Source: UBA1494_A sp963973975 (GTDB lineage Bacteria; Bacteroidota; Bacteroidia; Flavobacteriales_E; Vicingaceae). From it: 64,000 nt of DNA. The notes below the pieces were generated by a model. The model did no database searches, was not told the DNA's origin, and saw only the letters and a list, made by a program, of their open reading frames with translations. The position numbers were made by a program, and so were the translations under genes. Location: positions 124,001-188,000 of the forward strand of contig CAXBCF010000002.1 of the NCBI GenBank assembly GCA_963973975.1, written 5' to 3'. Shown here in pieces: positions 42,680 to 51,704 of the stretch (its first letter is position 1; each line of letters begins with the position of its first letter).

Positions 42680-43303
42680 ATGAAATATATCGGTGGTTTA
42701 TTTATTATTCTAGCTATTTACACAGCTGCAACTATGGGGGCAGATGGAATTTTAGCAGTACCTCTTTTTATGATTATCGGTATTTGGTTCTTTTTCAAGG
42801 CTTGGAAAAAGAAATCATCTGAAACAATTCATAATTCTAAAACATTTAAAAAAGTTGAAAAAATATTTCAAACAAATAATATTTTATTAAGAACAATTTC
42901 AATGCAAAATATTAGACAAACTCGAAATTTTAGTAGTCATTATGAATTAGGTAAAAAATATAAAATATATTCCCAAACAATATACGGACATCCTGATTAC
43001 GGTTATGAAAATATACCAGATTCTGAAAGACGATATATCGTATGTTTTTATACCGATAAACATTTGGAATATATGAAAGGGTTTCGTGGGCAAAACTTTA
43101 GATTAGAATTTGTCAGGGATCCATTTGAAGAGTTAATCGCTTTCCAATTTAAATTAGATTATATATCAAAATTTGATTGGAATTTTTTCACCCAAATTTG
43201 TATAAATAATAATGATATTGAATTATATGTAGATAAGGAGAATTATGATAACTACATTTCAAAAAGAATTCCTTATGAGATTGCCTATCCTAGTTTAATT
43301 TAA
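42680..43303 (+). CDS. Membrane-anchored protein of unknown function
   Basis: The product has 207 residues with two membrane helices near the start (IGGLFIILAIYTAATMG and GILAVPLFMIIGIWFFFKAW), followed by a basic stretch and a cytoplasmic domain of about 150 residues. The soluble part is rich in aromatic residues (YENIPDSERRYIVCFYTD, YISKFDWNFFTQICI). It resembles no family I know. It is followed by a toxin stub and a HigA-type antitoxin gene. Confidence 0.55.
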   Translation: MKYIGGLFIILAIYTAATMGADGILAVPLFMIIGIWFFFKAWKKKSSETIHNSKTFKKVEKIFQTNNILLRTISMQNIRQTRNFSSHYELGKKYKIYSQTIYGHPDYGYENIPDSERRYIVCFYTDKHLEYMKGFRGQNFRLEFVRDPFEELIAFQFKLDYISKFDWNFFTQICINNNDIELYVDKENYDNYISKRIPYEIAYPSLI

Positions 43304-43333
43304 GATAAGCTTTTGACTATGTGTTAATGTGTT

Positions 43334-43369
43334 GTGATGAATGAATATTACGAAGAAAATGGAAACTAA
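43334..43369 (+). pseudogene. Remnant of a HigB-type toxin gene (last codons only)
   Basis: In the frame overlapping the antitoxin start lies MNEYYEENGN followed by TAA (43367-43369). A basic or acidic tail of this form (xxYYEExN) resembles the ends of RelE/HigB-like toxins. The frame closes upstream after about a dozen codons at a stop (43325-43327). The toxin stop overlaps the antitoxin ATG at 43359, as is common in intact pairs. The rest of the toxin is missing, replaced by the preceding gene. Moderate certainty. Confidence 0.4.
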
Positions 43370-43649
43370 AAGTTGGAAAGACATAAAAGACACCGTTTAC
43401 GGCAAAAAAGGAACTGAAAGAAGAGATGAGCTTGAAAAAGACTTTGAATCGTACAAAATTGGACTGCTTTTGCGCAACGCTCGTGAAGAAAAAAATCTGA
43501 CCCAAGAGCAACTTGGCGAACTGATTAATAAAAAACGGACTTACATTTCTCGTGTGGAAAACAATGGCAGTAATCTGACTTTAAAAACCTTGTTTGACAT
43601 TGTTGAGAAAGGACTTGGAGGAAAGGTTAATATTTCAATCAAGGTCTAA
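43359..43649 (+). CDS. HigA-type antitoxin with XRE helix-turn-helix
   Basis: The product has 96 residues from the ATG at 43359 (METKSWKDIKDTVYGKKGTE); an ATG six codons upstream is possible. The helix-turn-helix is at about 38-90: IGLLLRNAREEKNLTQEQLG, then ELINKKRTYISRVENNGSNL and TLKTLFDIVEKGLGG. It binds its own promoter and the toxin. The partner toxin appears to be lost (see 43334-43369), so this is an orphan antitoxin, possibly a defence against plasmids bearing the same toxin. Confidence 0.85.
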   Translation: METKSWKDIKDTVYGKKGTERRDELEKDFESYKIGLLLRNAREEKNLTQEQLGELINKKRTYISRVENNGSNLTLKTLFDIVEKGLGGKVNISIKV

Positions 43650-43806
43650 TATAAATTACGTTTTAGAGCATTCGTTTTAGTATATAGTAAATTCGGGTAA
43701 CCATAAAACTGTAAACTCCCTCAAAAAAAATACGATTTAAAAGTAGAAAAATAAGAACTTTAAAAGCGATCATTGATTTGAAGCTTTAACTTCCAACTAC
43801 CTTAGT

Positions 43807-43814
43807 TACCTTTG
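43807..43814 (+). promoter_or_regulatory. Promoter -7 element of the large PLP enzyme gene
   Basis: TACCTTTG fits TAnnTTTG exactly, 62 bases before the ATG at 43877. The nearest TTTG upstream is at 43777-43780, 26 bases away, longer than usual. Confidence 0.45.
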
Positions 43815-43876
43815 CAAATTCATTGCAATACTTTACTATAAATCTAAAATAAAGCACCGAACAATAGGTGAAATCT

Positions 43877-45718
43877 ATGAAAGACACTCAACTGCACAAT
43901 TACCTTCACAAGGTAGTAGAAAATATGCCAACAGATTGGTTGAAGCTAACCACGCATCGGCTGGATATTTACAATGAAAAGTTAGCTAAAACAGAATTCT
44001 TAGAAAAATTTGAAGGCTTGTATGCTGCCAATAATGCTGAAAAAGCAGCACTCAATGACTTGCCAACTGCCTATGATTACATTCGCTTAGGGCATCCATT
44101 ATCCTCAGTATTGGAATGGGCAATTGCAAAAGAAAATCAACTAAAACCTGAAAATGTAATCAGTTTTTCTTCGAGAACGGTTCCTGTTTTAGCGGTGCTG
44201 AGAAAAAATTTATTCGAAAAGAAAAATACTCAAATCTGTTACACCGATGAATTGCCAAAAGCATTTGATTTGGAAGCTGTAAAACGGGTGTATGGCTACA
44301 ACTTCGTTTTAAATCATGTTGATGGAGTAGAGGATGTTGCAGATTTTGATGGCAGTACTGTTTTTATTTCCCCAAAAGGAATCATTGGCAAAGTAGATTT
44401 AAATTCGAACATTGATTTTTTCATCAGCACACATGCTCAGCTTGGTAGTGTGTTGTTGGTCAATGGAAATGAAAATTACATTTCAGAAATTCAGCATGTG
44501 CGCAGAAGAGAAACCATCGCCATGACGCCTGCCAATTGCTTAACAGCTTTGCAGCTTTTATTAGGGCAGTCAACTTCTGAGCATGTGAAAAGGAATGTAG
44601 CGGAAAATAAAGAAGCAGTTTTAGCTTCTATTAAAAAGATTACAGCCACAGCTACACCCGCGCTACTTGGTTCTAGTGGATTGTCTGTTCAATATGCAAT
44701 CATGATGGGGCTTATAGACGAGGCACTAGAAAAACACAGTGGGAAGTCCATCAAAATTATTGTTCCTCCCAATTGCTATGGTGGAACAAACGACCAAGCA
44801 AGGCGTGTTGCCGCTTGCGTTAAAAATGTTGAGGTCTTGGATTTACCGGTTGATGGTGACAATGACATGGTTCAAAGCACAGATCAGGTGCTGGAGCAAG
44901 TCGCAAAGGAAGATGCGGTTCCATACATTATCGCGGAAATTCCAACCAACCCAAGAGTTGAGGTTCCAGATTTGGAAAAATTACAAGCTGTTTTAAGTAA
45001 AAAGCGCAAAACGGCAAGTGGCACTGATGCCATAGCACCTGTTTTTATTTTAGATCAAACATTTTGTCCCAACGTACAATTTTTAAGTGAAGATGGGATA
45101 TTCGCTTCAATTCGAACAATTTCTTATGTAAGCGGATCAAAATTTCCAAGTGGTGGAAAATGCACTGCGGGCTACTGTGTTGCCAACAAAGAAGCAGCAG
45201 GCTTGATGGGAAAAATTGAAAAGCACCTCAAGCTTTGTGATAATGAGGCTACAGATCTTCAAGTTGAACTGTTAGCGGAACAATTGCCTTCAATGAATCA
45301 ACGCATTCAGGATGCATATAGGAATACCCGTGAATTGGTCAATTTTATCAAGGAAACTTTACCAGCTGCTAAAATCAATTTTGTCTCAGAAGCTTTGGCG
45401 AAAGAGGGATTTACTCCTTCGGTGTTTTCACTAGATCTTCCTACAAAAGGAAATACGCATGAAGAAAGAGAAGCGTATAAGCGAACCTTGAATCAAAAAC
45501 TAATCGATAAGATGATTGGTGAAATTCCGAATGAAAGCAAGTACTGCGTGAGCTACGGGCAGTTAAAAGGATGTTATTGGACAATTCCTGCCACATCCAC
45601 TCAAGGGACAACTAAGGAATCCGACAAGGATTATATTGCCAGAGTTTCCGTTTCTCCCAATTTGGATTTGGAACGGCACAAAAAGGTGTTTGTAGATTTT
45701 GTTGAAAGGGAGTTTTGA
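43877..45718 (+). CDS. Large PLP-dependent enzyme of the Cys/Met metabolism type
   Basis: The product has 613 residues from the ATG at 43877; a GTG three codons upstream is less likely. About 200 N-terminal residues precede a fold type I domain. The domain contains PPNCYGGTNDQARR (Tyr301 of YGGT) and SYVSGSKFPSGGKC with the PLP lysine at Lys422. This resembles cystathionine gamma-synthase/lyase enzymes, but those have about 390 residues. The extra N-terminal region (LSSVLEWAIAKENQLKPEN, VISFSSRTVPVLAVLRKNLF) is not known to me. The substrate is unknown. A GGGA-loop terminator follows. Confidence 0.8.
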   Translation: MKDTQLHNYLHKVVENMPTDWLKLTTHRLDIYNEKLAKTEFLEKFEGLYAANNAEKAALNDLPTAYDYIRLGHPLSSVLEWAIAKENQLKPENVISFSSRTVPVLAVLRKNLFEKKNTQICYTDELPKAFDLEAVKRVYGYNFVLNHVDGVEDVADFDGSTVFISPKGIIGKVDLNSNIDFFISTHAQLGSVLLVNGNENYISEIQHVRRRETIAMTPANCLTALQLLLGQSTSEHVKRNVAENKEAVLASIKKITATATPALLGSSGLSVQYAIMMGLIDEALEKHSGKSIKIIVPPNCYGGTNDQARRVAACVKNVEVLDLPVDGDNDMVQSTDQVLEQVAKEDAVPYIIAEIPTNPRVEVPDLEKLQAVLSKKRKTASGTDAIAPVFILDQTFCPNVQFLSEDGIFASIRTISYVSGSKFPSGGKCTAGYCVANKEAAGLMGKIEKHLKLCDNEATDLQVELLAEQLPSMNQRIQDAYRNTRELVNFIKETLPAAKINFVSEALAKEGFTPSVFSLDLPTKGNTHEEREAYKRTLNQKLIDKMIGEIPNESKYCVSYGQLKGCYWTIPATSTQGTTKESDKDYIARVSVSPNLDLERHKKVFVDFVEREF

Positions 45719-45745
45719 TAAGAAGCTAAAATAAAAAAAGCATAG

Positions 45746-45777
45746 AAAAGGTCGCTCGGGAGAGCGACCTTTTTTTA
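45746..45777 (+). terminator. Intrinsic terminator with GGGA tetraloop
   Basis: GGTCGCTC (45750-45757), loop GGGA, GAGCGACC (45762-45769), then a run of seven T. It shares its stem with the terminator at 40181-40211. Confidence 0.92.
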
Positions 45778-45885
45778 GTTATTATAAATTCTTCGGAGCA
45801 GATAATAATACCATAGAAAATTTATTTAAATTATTTAGTGTTATTTTTATCCACAAATCTCTCGCAAAATCATACTTATTATCAA

Positions 45886-48480
45886 ATGAAAAATATCATT
45901 TTAAAACATTTCTTTTTCTTCTTAGCATTGCTTATAAATAGCTTGATACAAGGCCAAACCAACATAGGAAAATACGCATTTAATGGAAATGTTAATTCAA
46001 TAGTGAATGCGCCTGATGGAAGCACTTATGTTGGTGGATCCTTTACAGAAGTTGGTTTGTATTCTGGTAATGGACTTATTATGGATGCCAACACAGGTGC
46101 TTGGGATGACACTGACGTAAAAGTAGAAGGAGGAGTTAGATGTGTAGTTGCTATACCTACAAGTCTAGGGGGAGGCTGGTACATAGGTGGGCATTTTAAA
46201 TTTATTAATGGACAATCTCGTAATCGTTTAGCTCGTATCAATGCCGACGGATCTTTACACCCTTTTAATCCGAGTATGAACAATACTGTATTTGATTTAG
46301 CGATTGATAAAAAAGGAAATTTATATGTTGGAGGGGAGTTTAATACAGTTGGTGGTTCAACAAGTCGTAGACATTTAGCGAAATTTGATCCTGCGGGAGT
46401 TTTACAGCAATTCAATCCGAATATGAACTCAACTGTATATGCCATAACAATAGATTCGATTGGGAACTTATATGCAGGGGGGGGATTTACAACAATAGGT
46501 GGAACAATTACTCGTAATAGTCTAGCGAAATTTGATCCTGCGGGAGTTTTGCAGCCTTTCAATCCTAATATGAATAATTACGTTAGTGCCTTAGCAATAG
46601 ATCATATTGGAAACCTTTATGCAGGAGGGGCTTTTACTACAGTTGGTGGGTCAATTACCCGTAATCGTTTAGCGAAATTTGATACGACAGGAGTCTTGCA
46701 GCCTTTCAATCCTAATATGAATAATCATGTAATAGCTTTAGCAATAGATTCTATTGGAAATCTTTATGCTGGTGGATCCTTTAACACAGTTGGTGGGTCA
46801 ATTACCCGTAATCGTTTAGCAAAATTTGATACTAATGGAGTACTAACAAGCTTCAATCCGAATATGAATAATAAAGTACTTGCCTTAGCACTTGATGCAG
46901 GTGGAAACCTTTATGTCGGAGGGGATTTTACTATAGTTAGTGGAGTAACATCTAGAAATCATCTAGCGAAGTTTGATACAGCGGGAGTTTTACAACTCTT
47001 TAATCCGAATATGAATAATAATGTACTTGCTTTAGAGCTTGATACTAGTGGGAATCTTTATGCGGGGGGTAGCTTTACAAGTGTTGGTGGGTCAATTACC
47101 CGTAATCGTCTAGCGAAATTTGATCCTGCGGGAGTTTTGCAGCCTTTCAATCCTAATATGAATAATACCGTTAGTGCCTTAGCAATAGATCATATTGGAT
47201 ACCTTTATGCTGGAGGGGCTTTTACCACAGTTGGTGGGTCAATTACCCGTAATCGTTTAGCGAAATTTGATACTACTGGTGTTTTGCAGCCTTTCGATCC
47301 TAATATAAACAATCTAGTATTTGCTTTAGCTATAGATTCTGCTGGAAACCTTTATGTCGGGGGGGGCTTCACCACAATTGGTGGATCAACCACCCGTAAT
47401 CGTTTAGCGAAATTTGATAGTAGTGGAGTTTTACAGTCATTCAATCCGAATTTAGATGGTGGTGTGTATGCCTTAATCACTGATAAAATTGGAAACCTTT
47501 TTGTCGGTGGATCCTTTAACACAGTTGGAACAACCACTCTGTATCGTTTAGCAAAATTTGATAGTACGGGAGTTTTGCAGCCCTTCAACGCAAATATAGG
47601 TGGGAGTTATCACATGAATACTAGTCAAATTATTTCCTTAGTACTTGATGCGAATGAGAATCTTTATATTGGTGGTGAGTTTGATTTAGTTGGTGGAATT
47701 AATCAGCGAAATAACATTGCGAAATTTAATTCGGTGGGGAATTTAATGAATTTCAATCCTATCATGAATGGACCTGTATATGCCTTAGCAATTGATGCAA
47801 ATGGAAAACTTTTAGCAGGAGGAGGCTTTTTTGAAGTTAATGGAATATCTCGCAATAGATTAGCGCAATTTGATACTGCAGGAGTTTTAACGAGCTTTAA
47901 AGCAAGTGTAGATGATATTTTACTTGCGTTAGCGTTTGATGTTTCTGGAAATCTACATGTTGGAGGGTATTTTAGTTCTAAATATGCTTATTTTGAATTA
48001 TGTAATACGCTAGATATGTCAATAACAGATAATTCCCCAACTTTAACTAGTAATGCTTTTGGGGCAAGCTATCAATGGTTAGATTGTAATAATGGAAATT
48101 CGCCAATTTTAGGAGAAACAAATCAAAGTTTCACTGCAACTGTTAATGGGAGTTACGCAGTTGAAGTAACTCGAAATGGCTGTGTAGATACATCACTATG
48201 CTTTATGGTTAACCCTGTAGGAATTGAGAACAAACAACTTAATAGTCACAATTTAAACATTCACCCAAATCCTTCAAATGGTGTTTTTGTAGTAGATCAT
48301 AATTATAAAGCACCTATACAAATTGAAGTTATGAGCATTACAGGACAAATTATCTTGAAAAGTGAATTAACCGAAAATTCGAATGTCATAAATCTTTCGA
48401 ATCAACCTGCAGGCATGTATTTTATAAATGTGTTTTTTGGTAATTCGCTAAGGAATACAAGAAAAGTTATTGTGAATTAA
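45886..48480 (+). CDS. Large secreted repeat protein with type IX sorting domain
   Basis: The product has 864 residues from the ATG at 45886 (an ATG at 45838 adds 16 residues before a normal signal peptide). Signal peptide about 1-24 (ending IQGQ). About twelve repeats of 49 residues follow, with the unit form LAKFDPAGVLQPFNPNMNN then ALAIDHIGNLYAGGAFTTVGG then SITRNR, as in beta-propeller-like 'delta-60' repeats. Next is an immunoglobulin-like part (SYQWLDCNNG). The last 80 residues are a type A sorting domain (LNIHPNPSNGVFVV, IEVMSITGQII, GMYFINV). It is exported and exposed or released; the role may be adhesion. Confidence 0.85.
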   Translation: MKNIILKHFFFFLALLINSLIQGQTNIGKYAFNGNVNSIVNAPDGSTYVGGSFTEVGLYSGNGLIMDANTGAWDDTDVKVEGGVRCVVAIPTSLGGGWYIGGHFKFINGQSRNRLARINADGSLHPFNPSMNNTVFDLAIDKKGNLYVGGEFNTVGGSTSRRHLAKFDPAGVLQQFNPNMNSTVYAITIDSIGNLYAGGGFTTIGGTITRNSLAKFDPAGVLQPFNPNMNNYVSALAIDHIGNLYAGGAFTTVGGSITRNRLAKFDTTGVLQPFNPNMNNHVIALAIDSIGNLYAGGSFNTVGGSITRNRLAKFDTNGVLTSFNPNMNNKVLALALDAGGNLYVGGDFTIVSGVTSRNHLAKFDTAGVLQLFNPNMNNNVLALELDTSGNLYAGGSFTSVGGSITRNRLAKFDPAGVLQPFNPNMNNTVSALAIDHIGYLYAGGAFTTVGGSITRNRLAKFDTTGVLQPFDPNINNLVFALAIDSAGNLYVGGGFTTIGGSTTRNRLAKFDSSGVLQSFNPNLDGGVYALITDKIGNLFVGGSFNTVGTTTLYRLAKFDSTGVLQPFNANIGGSYHMNTSQIISLVLDANENLYIGGEFDLVGGINQRNNIAKFNSVGNLMNFNPIMNGPVYALAIDANGKLLAGGGFFEVNGISRNRLAQFDTAGVLTSFKASVDDILLALAFDVSGNLHVGGYFSSKYAYFELCNTLDMSITDNSPTLTSNAFGASYQWLDCNNGNSPILGETNQSFTATVNGSYAVEVTRNGCVDTSLCFMVNPVGIENKQLNSHNLNIHPNPSNGVFVVDHNYKAPIQIEVMSITGQIILKSELTENSNVINLSNQPAGMYFINVFFGNSLRNTRKVIVN
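46228..47985 (+). repeat. Twelve tandem coding repeats of about 147 bases
   Basis: Units of 49 codons, nine of them of exact or nearly exact length, run in frame from 46228. Units 3 and 4 (from 46522) and units 7 and 8 (from 47110) are nearly identical in DNA and start 588 bases, four units, apart, which points to recent duplication or conversion. Units 9 to 12 are more diverged and vary in length. Confidence 0.9.
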
Positions 48481-48545
48481 TTAAATCGCTATTAAGTAAA
48501 ATTTGAAAATTCCTTACACACTATTTTTCTAATAGATCACTTTGA

Positions 48546-49787
48546 TCAAACCTTCCCATCAAAAAATAGTAAATCAAAATTCTCTGGTAAAAATTCTTCT
48601 TGAGCAATTTCCAATAATTCATTCGCAGTAATGAGGTCAACTGTTTGTTGAATCTCTTCCATGCTGCGGATGTATCCTTTGGTCAGCAAACTTTTTCCAT
48701 ATGAGAGCATAAGGTTGCTGTTGCTTTCTCTACCCAAAGCCATTTGGCCTTTTAATTGTTGCTTGGCTAAATGCAGTTTATTACTACTTAAGGGCTTGTT
48801 GCGCAAGTTTTTTAATTCCTTAAAAATGGCTGTTTGACAGCGTTCAATGTATTTTGGATCTGTTCCCAGATAAATGGAAAATAGGCCAACATCAGAATAG
48901 ATGGCATAATTGGATTCGATGTTATAAGTGAAACCGTATTTTTCTCGCACTTTGAGGTTTAAAATCGAATTCATGGCAGGACCGCCCAAAATATTGTTCA
49001 ACAAACTCATGCCAATTCGTTGAGGGTTATTGGCCCCATAAGTCGCTTTTCCCATCATGCAATGGGTTTGAAAACTTCCTTTCTTTTCGTGAATAACTTT
49101 TGGGGAATTTAACTGAAATGGACCTCGATTATTGGCTGATTCAGAGCTTGAAAGATCGGCAAAATGCTTTTCTAGTTTTAGTTTTAAACGTTTCGCTGAA
49201 ATTTTACCAACGCTTGTAAAAATCATGTTTTCAATGGTGTACATGCGTTTCATGTAAGCCAAAATCTTTTCTCGTGTCAAGGCATTTACACTTTCAGGAC
49301 TTCCAAGAATGGCATTTCCCAAAGCGTGGTTTTCAAAAACCTGACTTTCAAAATCATCGTAGATTTGGTCGGAAGGACTGTCTTGGTAGACTTTAATTTC
49401 ATCTAAAACAACTTCCTTTTCCTTTTCTAATTCCTTTTCAGGAAACTGAGAATGCTGCACTAAATCACTTAAAAGCTCAATGGCTCTTTCGTAGTATTCA
49501 CTTAAAAAAGAGGCGTAGATACAGGTTTGTTCTTTGGTTGTATAGGCATCCAAATCTCCACCAACACTATCCAACCGATTGAGAATGTGGTAGGCCCTGC
49601 GTTTTTTTGTTCCCTTAAAAATAGCATGCTCAATGAAATGCGCAATGCCGTGTTCACCCGCAAGTTCATCTCTTGTTCCAGCATTGATCATCAAGCCACA
49701 ATGCGCCACTGGGCGGTTCACTTCTTTGTGAACTACTTTAAGTCCGTTTGATAATTCGAAAATTTGAAATTCTTGGTGATTTTTCAT
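48546..49787 (-). CDS. M16 family zinc peptidase
   Basis: The product has 413 residues, the size of a half-type M16 protein. The inverted zinc motif is HFIEH at 50-54 in GIAHFIEHAIFKGTKKR, with a third ligand in the helix EKEVVLDEIKVYQDSPSD. KYGFTYNIESNYAIYSD at the C-terminal half contains the substrate-binding R-x-Y-like element of the second domain. No signal peptide is seen, so it may be cytoplasmic, like the processing-peptidase-like forms. It lies 244 bases from the groEL gene. Confidence 0.92.
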   Translation of the reverse strand: MKNHQEFQIFELSNGLKVVHKEVNRPVAHCGLMINAGTRDELAGEHGIAHFIEHAIFKGTKKRRAYHILNRLDSVGGDLDAYTTKEQTCIYASFLSEYYERAIELLSDLVQHSQFPEKELEKEKEVVLDEIKVYQDSPSDQIYDDFESQVFENHALGNAILGSPESVNALTREKILAYMKRMYTIENMIFTSVGKISAKRLKLKLEKHFADLSSSESANNRGPFQLNSPKVIHEKKGSFQTHCMMGKATYGANNPQRIGMSLLNNILGGPAMNSILNLKVREKYGFTYNIESNYAIYSDVGLFSIYLGTDPKYIERCQTAIFKELKNLRNKPLSSNKLHLAKQQLKGQMALGRESNSNLMLSYGKSLLTKGYIRSMEEIQQTVDLITANELLEIAQEEFLPENFDLLFFDGKV

Positions 49788-49930
49788 AAGGGCTGCAAAG
49801 GTAACAATAAGGCTAAACCAATATTTTTTAGCTAAAAAACAATTTTATTGATGAACAAGTTCGTGGAATCACTTAGTGTTAATGCCCTGAACTACGAAGT
49901 AAGAGAACTAAAAAATTTGAAATAATTACT

Positions 49931-49966
49931 CTTTGTCAGTTTGAGCGGAGTCGAAAACCGACAAAG
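49931..49966. repeat. TCGA-type hairpin element before the groEL terminator
   Basis: CTTTGTCAGTTT (49931-49942) and AAACCGACAAAG (49955-49966) pair with one mismatch, with GAGCGGAGTCGA in the loop. It is related by its words to the elements at 19907 and 52267. No gene is near except the convergent ends. Confidence 0.6.
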
Positions 49967-49977
49967 AAAAGTTCAAA

Positions 49978-50013
49978 AAAAAACCACCTCAATTTCTTGA
50001 AGTGGTTTTTTAT
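49978..50013 (-). terminator. Intrinsic terminator of groES-groEL
   Basis: AAACCAC (49981-49987) and GTGGTTT (50002-50008) pair, with TC/GA inside and a loop; poly-T follows on the minus strand. It is 18 bases past the groEL stop. Confidence 0.8.
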
Positions 50014-50031
50014 GACTATTAGGCTTTGAAA

Positions 50032-51678
50032 TTACATCATTCCGCCCATGCCGCCCATTCCTCCGGGCATACCACCTGGCATTCCGCCACCGCCGTTTTC
50101 TTCTTCTTCATCGGCAATAACACATTCAGTAGTAAGTAGCATAGCTGCAATAGATGCTGCATTTTCAAGTGCTACACGAGCAACCTTTGTTGGATCAATC
50201 ACACCTGCTTTCAACAAGTCTTCAAAAACCTCTGTTCTGGCATTGTAACCAAAGTTTCCTTTGCCTTCTCTTACTTTTTGAACGATTACTGATCCTTCGC
50301 CACCACTGTTTGCAACGATTTGTCTCAACGGTTCTTCCAATGCTCTTCGAACAATAGAAATTCCTGTTGTTTCATCGAAGTTTTCTCCTTCCATGTTTTC
50401 TAAAACTGAAAGTGTGCGAATGAATGCAACTCCACCACCTGGGATAATTCCTTCTTCAACGGCAGCTCTTGTTGCGTGCAATGCATCGTCAACTCTGTCT
50501 TTCTTTTCTTTCATTTCAACTTCTGAAGCTGCTCCAACATAAAGTACTGCAACACCACCTGCCAATTTCGCTAAGCGCTCTTGCAATTTTTCTTTGTCGT
50601 AATCTGAAGTTGTGTTTTCAACCTGTGCTTTAATTTGGTTGACTCTCGCTTTAATATCGTCTTTTTTACCACTTCCATTTACGATGGTTGTGTTGTCTTT
50701 GTCGATTGTGATTTTCTCACATTCTCCTAAATCAGCTAAGTCAGCGTTTTCTAACTTGTAGCCTCTTTCTTCAGAAATAAGCGTTCCACCTGTTAAAATA
50801 GCAATGTCTTCCAAAATTGCTTTTCTACGATCTCCAAATCCTGGAGCTTTTACAGCCGCAATTTTCAACGAACCTCTTATTTTGTTCACTACTAGAGTAG
50901 CCAAAGCTTCACCTTCAACATCTTCAGCAATAATTAATAAGGGTCTTCCAGATTGAGCAGTTTTTTCCAAAATAGGCAACAAATCCTTCATGCTGCTGAT
51001 TTTTTTGTCGAAAATCAAAATGTATGGATTTTCTAAATCAGCTTGCATTTTCTCTGTGTCAGTAACAAAGTAAGGAGATAAATATCCTCTGTCGAATTGC
51101 ATTCCTTCAACAATCTCTACAGTTGTTTCAGTTCCTTTTGCTTCCTCAACAGTGATTACACCTTCTTTCTTTACTTTGCCCATTGCTTCGGCAATTAACT
51201 TACCGATTGCACTGTCGTTGTTAGCAGAAATAGTTGCAACTTGCTCAATTTTCTCTGAGTCTTCACCCACTGATTTTGAGATTTTTTTCAACTCAGCAAC
51301 AATAGAAAGTACTGCCTTATCGATTCCTCTTTTTAAATCCATTGGATTTGCTCCAGCAGCAACGTTCTTCAAACCTTGAGTAATGATTGCTTGAGCCAAA
51401 ATTGTTGCAGTAGTTGTTCCATCTCCTGCATCGTCTGCAGTTTTAGAAGCAACTTCTTTCAACATTTGAGCGCCCATGTTTTCAACCGCATCTTTCAGCT
51501 CAATTTCTTTAGCAACAGTTACACCATCTTTGGTAACTGTAGGTGCGCCAAATTTTCTGTCGATAATTACATTTCTTCCTTTTGGTCCAAGGGTTACCTT
51601 TACAGCATTTGCAAGTTTATCAACTCCTATTTTTAGGGCGTTTCTTGCTTCTGTATCAAAAGTGATTTCTTTAGCCAT
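50032..51678 (-). CDS. groL: Chaperonin GroEL
   Basis: The product has 548 residues, the standard length. Seen are VTLGPKGRNVIIDRKFGAP, TKDGVTVAKEIELKD, DAGDGTTTATILAQ (ATP site) and the glycine-methionine end (GGMPGGMPGGMGG). It folds proteins inside a double ring closed by GroES. It follows groES by 26 bases, and a terminator follows it. I found no CIRCE-type operator upstream, in keeping with a sigma-type control in this phylum. Confidence 0.98.
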   Translation of the reverse strand: MAKEITFDTEARNALKIGVDKLANAVKVTLGPKGRNVIIDRKFGAPTVTKDGVTVAKEIELKDAVENMGAQMLKEVASKTADDAGDGTTTATILAQAIITQGLKNVAAGANPMDLKRGIDKAVLSIVAELKKISKSVGEDSEKIEQVATISANNDSAIGKLIAEAMGKVKKEGVITVEEAKGTETTVEIVEGMQFDRGYLSPYFVTDTEKMQADLENPYILIFDKKISSMKDLLPILEKTAQSGRPLLIIAEDVEGEALATLVVNKIRGSLKIAAVKAPGFGDRRKAILEDIAILTGGTLISEERGYKLENADLADLGECEKITIDKDNTTIVNGSGKKDDIKARVNQIKAQVENTTSDYDKEKLQERLAKLAGGVAVLYVGAASEVEMKEKKDRVDDALHATRAAVEEGIIPGGGVAFIRTLSVLENMEGENFDETTGISIVRRALEEPLRQIVANSGGEGSVIVQKVREGKGNFGYNARTEVFEDLLKAGVIDPTKVARVALENAASIAAMLLTTECVIADEEEENGGGGMPGGMPGGMGGMGGMM

Positions 51679-51704
51679 TTTTTTATTTTTTTTGATTGTT
51701 AGAA

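Noticed and set aside
46026..46562. Antisense frame of 178 codons across the repeat gene
   Set aside because: It arises because the repeat unit lacks stops in that frame and has a proline-rich repetitive product; a shadow.
46228..47985. CRISPR-like array because of regular repeats
   Set aside because: The repeats are 147 bases, in frame, coding, and vary like protein repeats; no cas gene is nearby.
50048..50357. Frames opposite the groEL end
   Set aside because: They mirror the Gly-Met tail and strong codon bias of groEL; no independent evidence.
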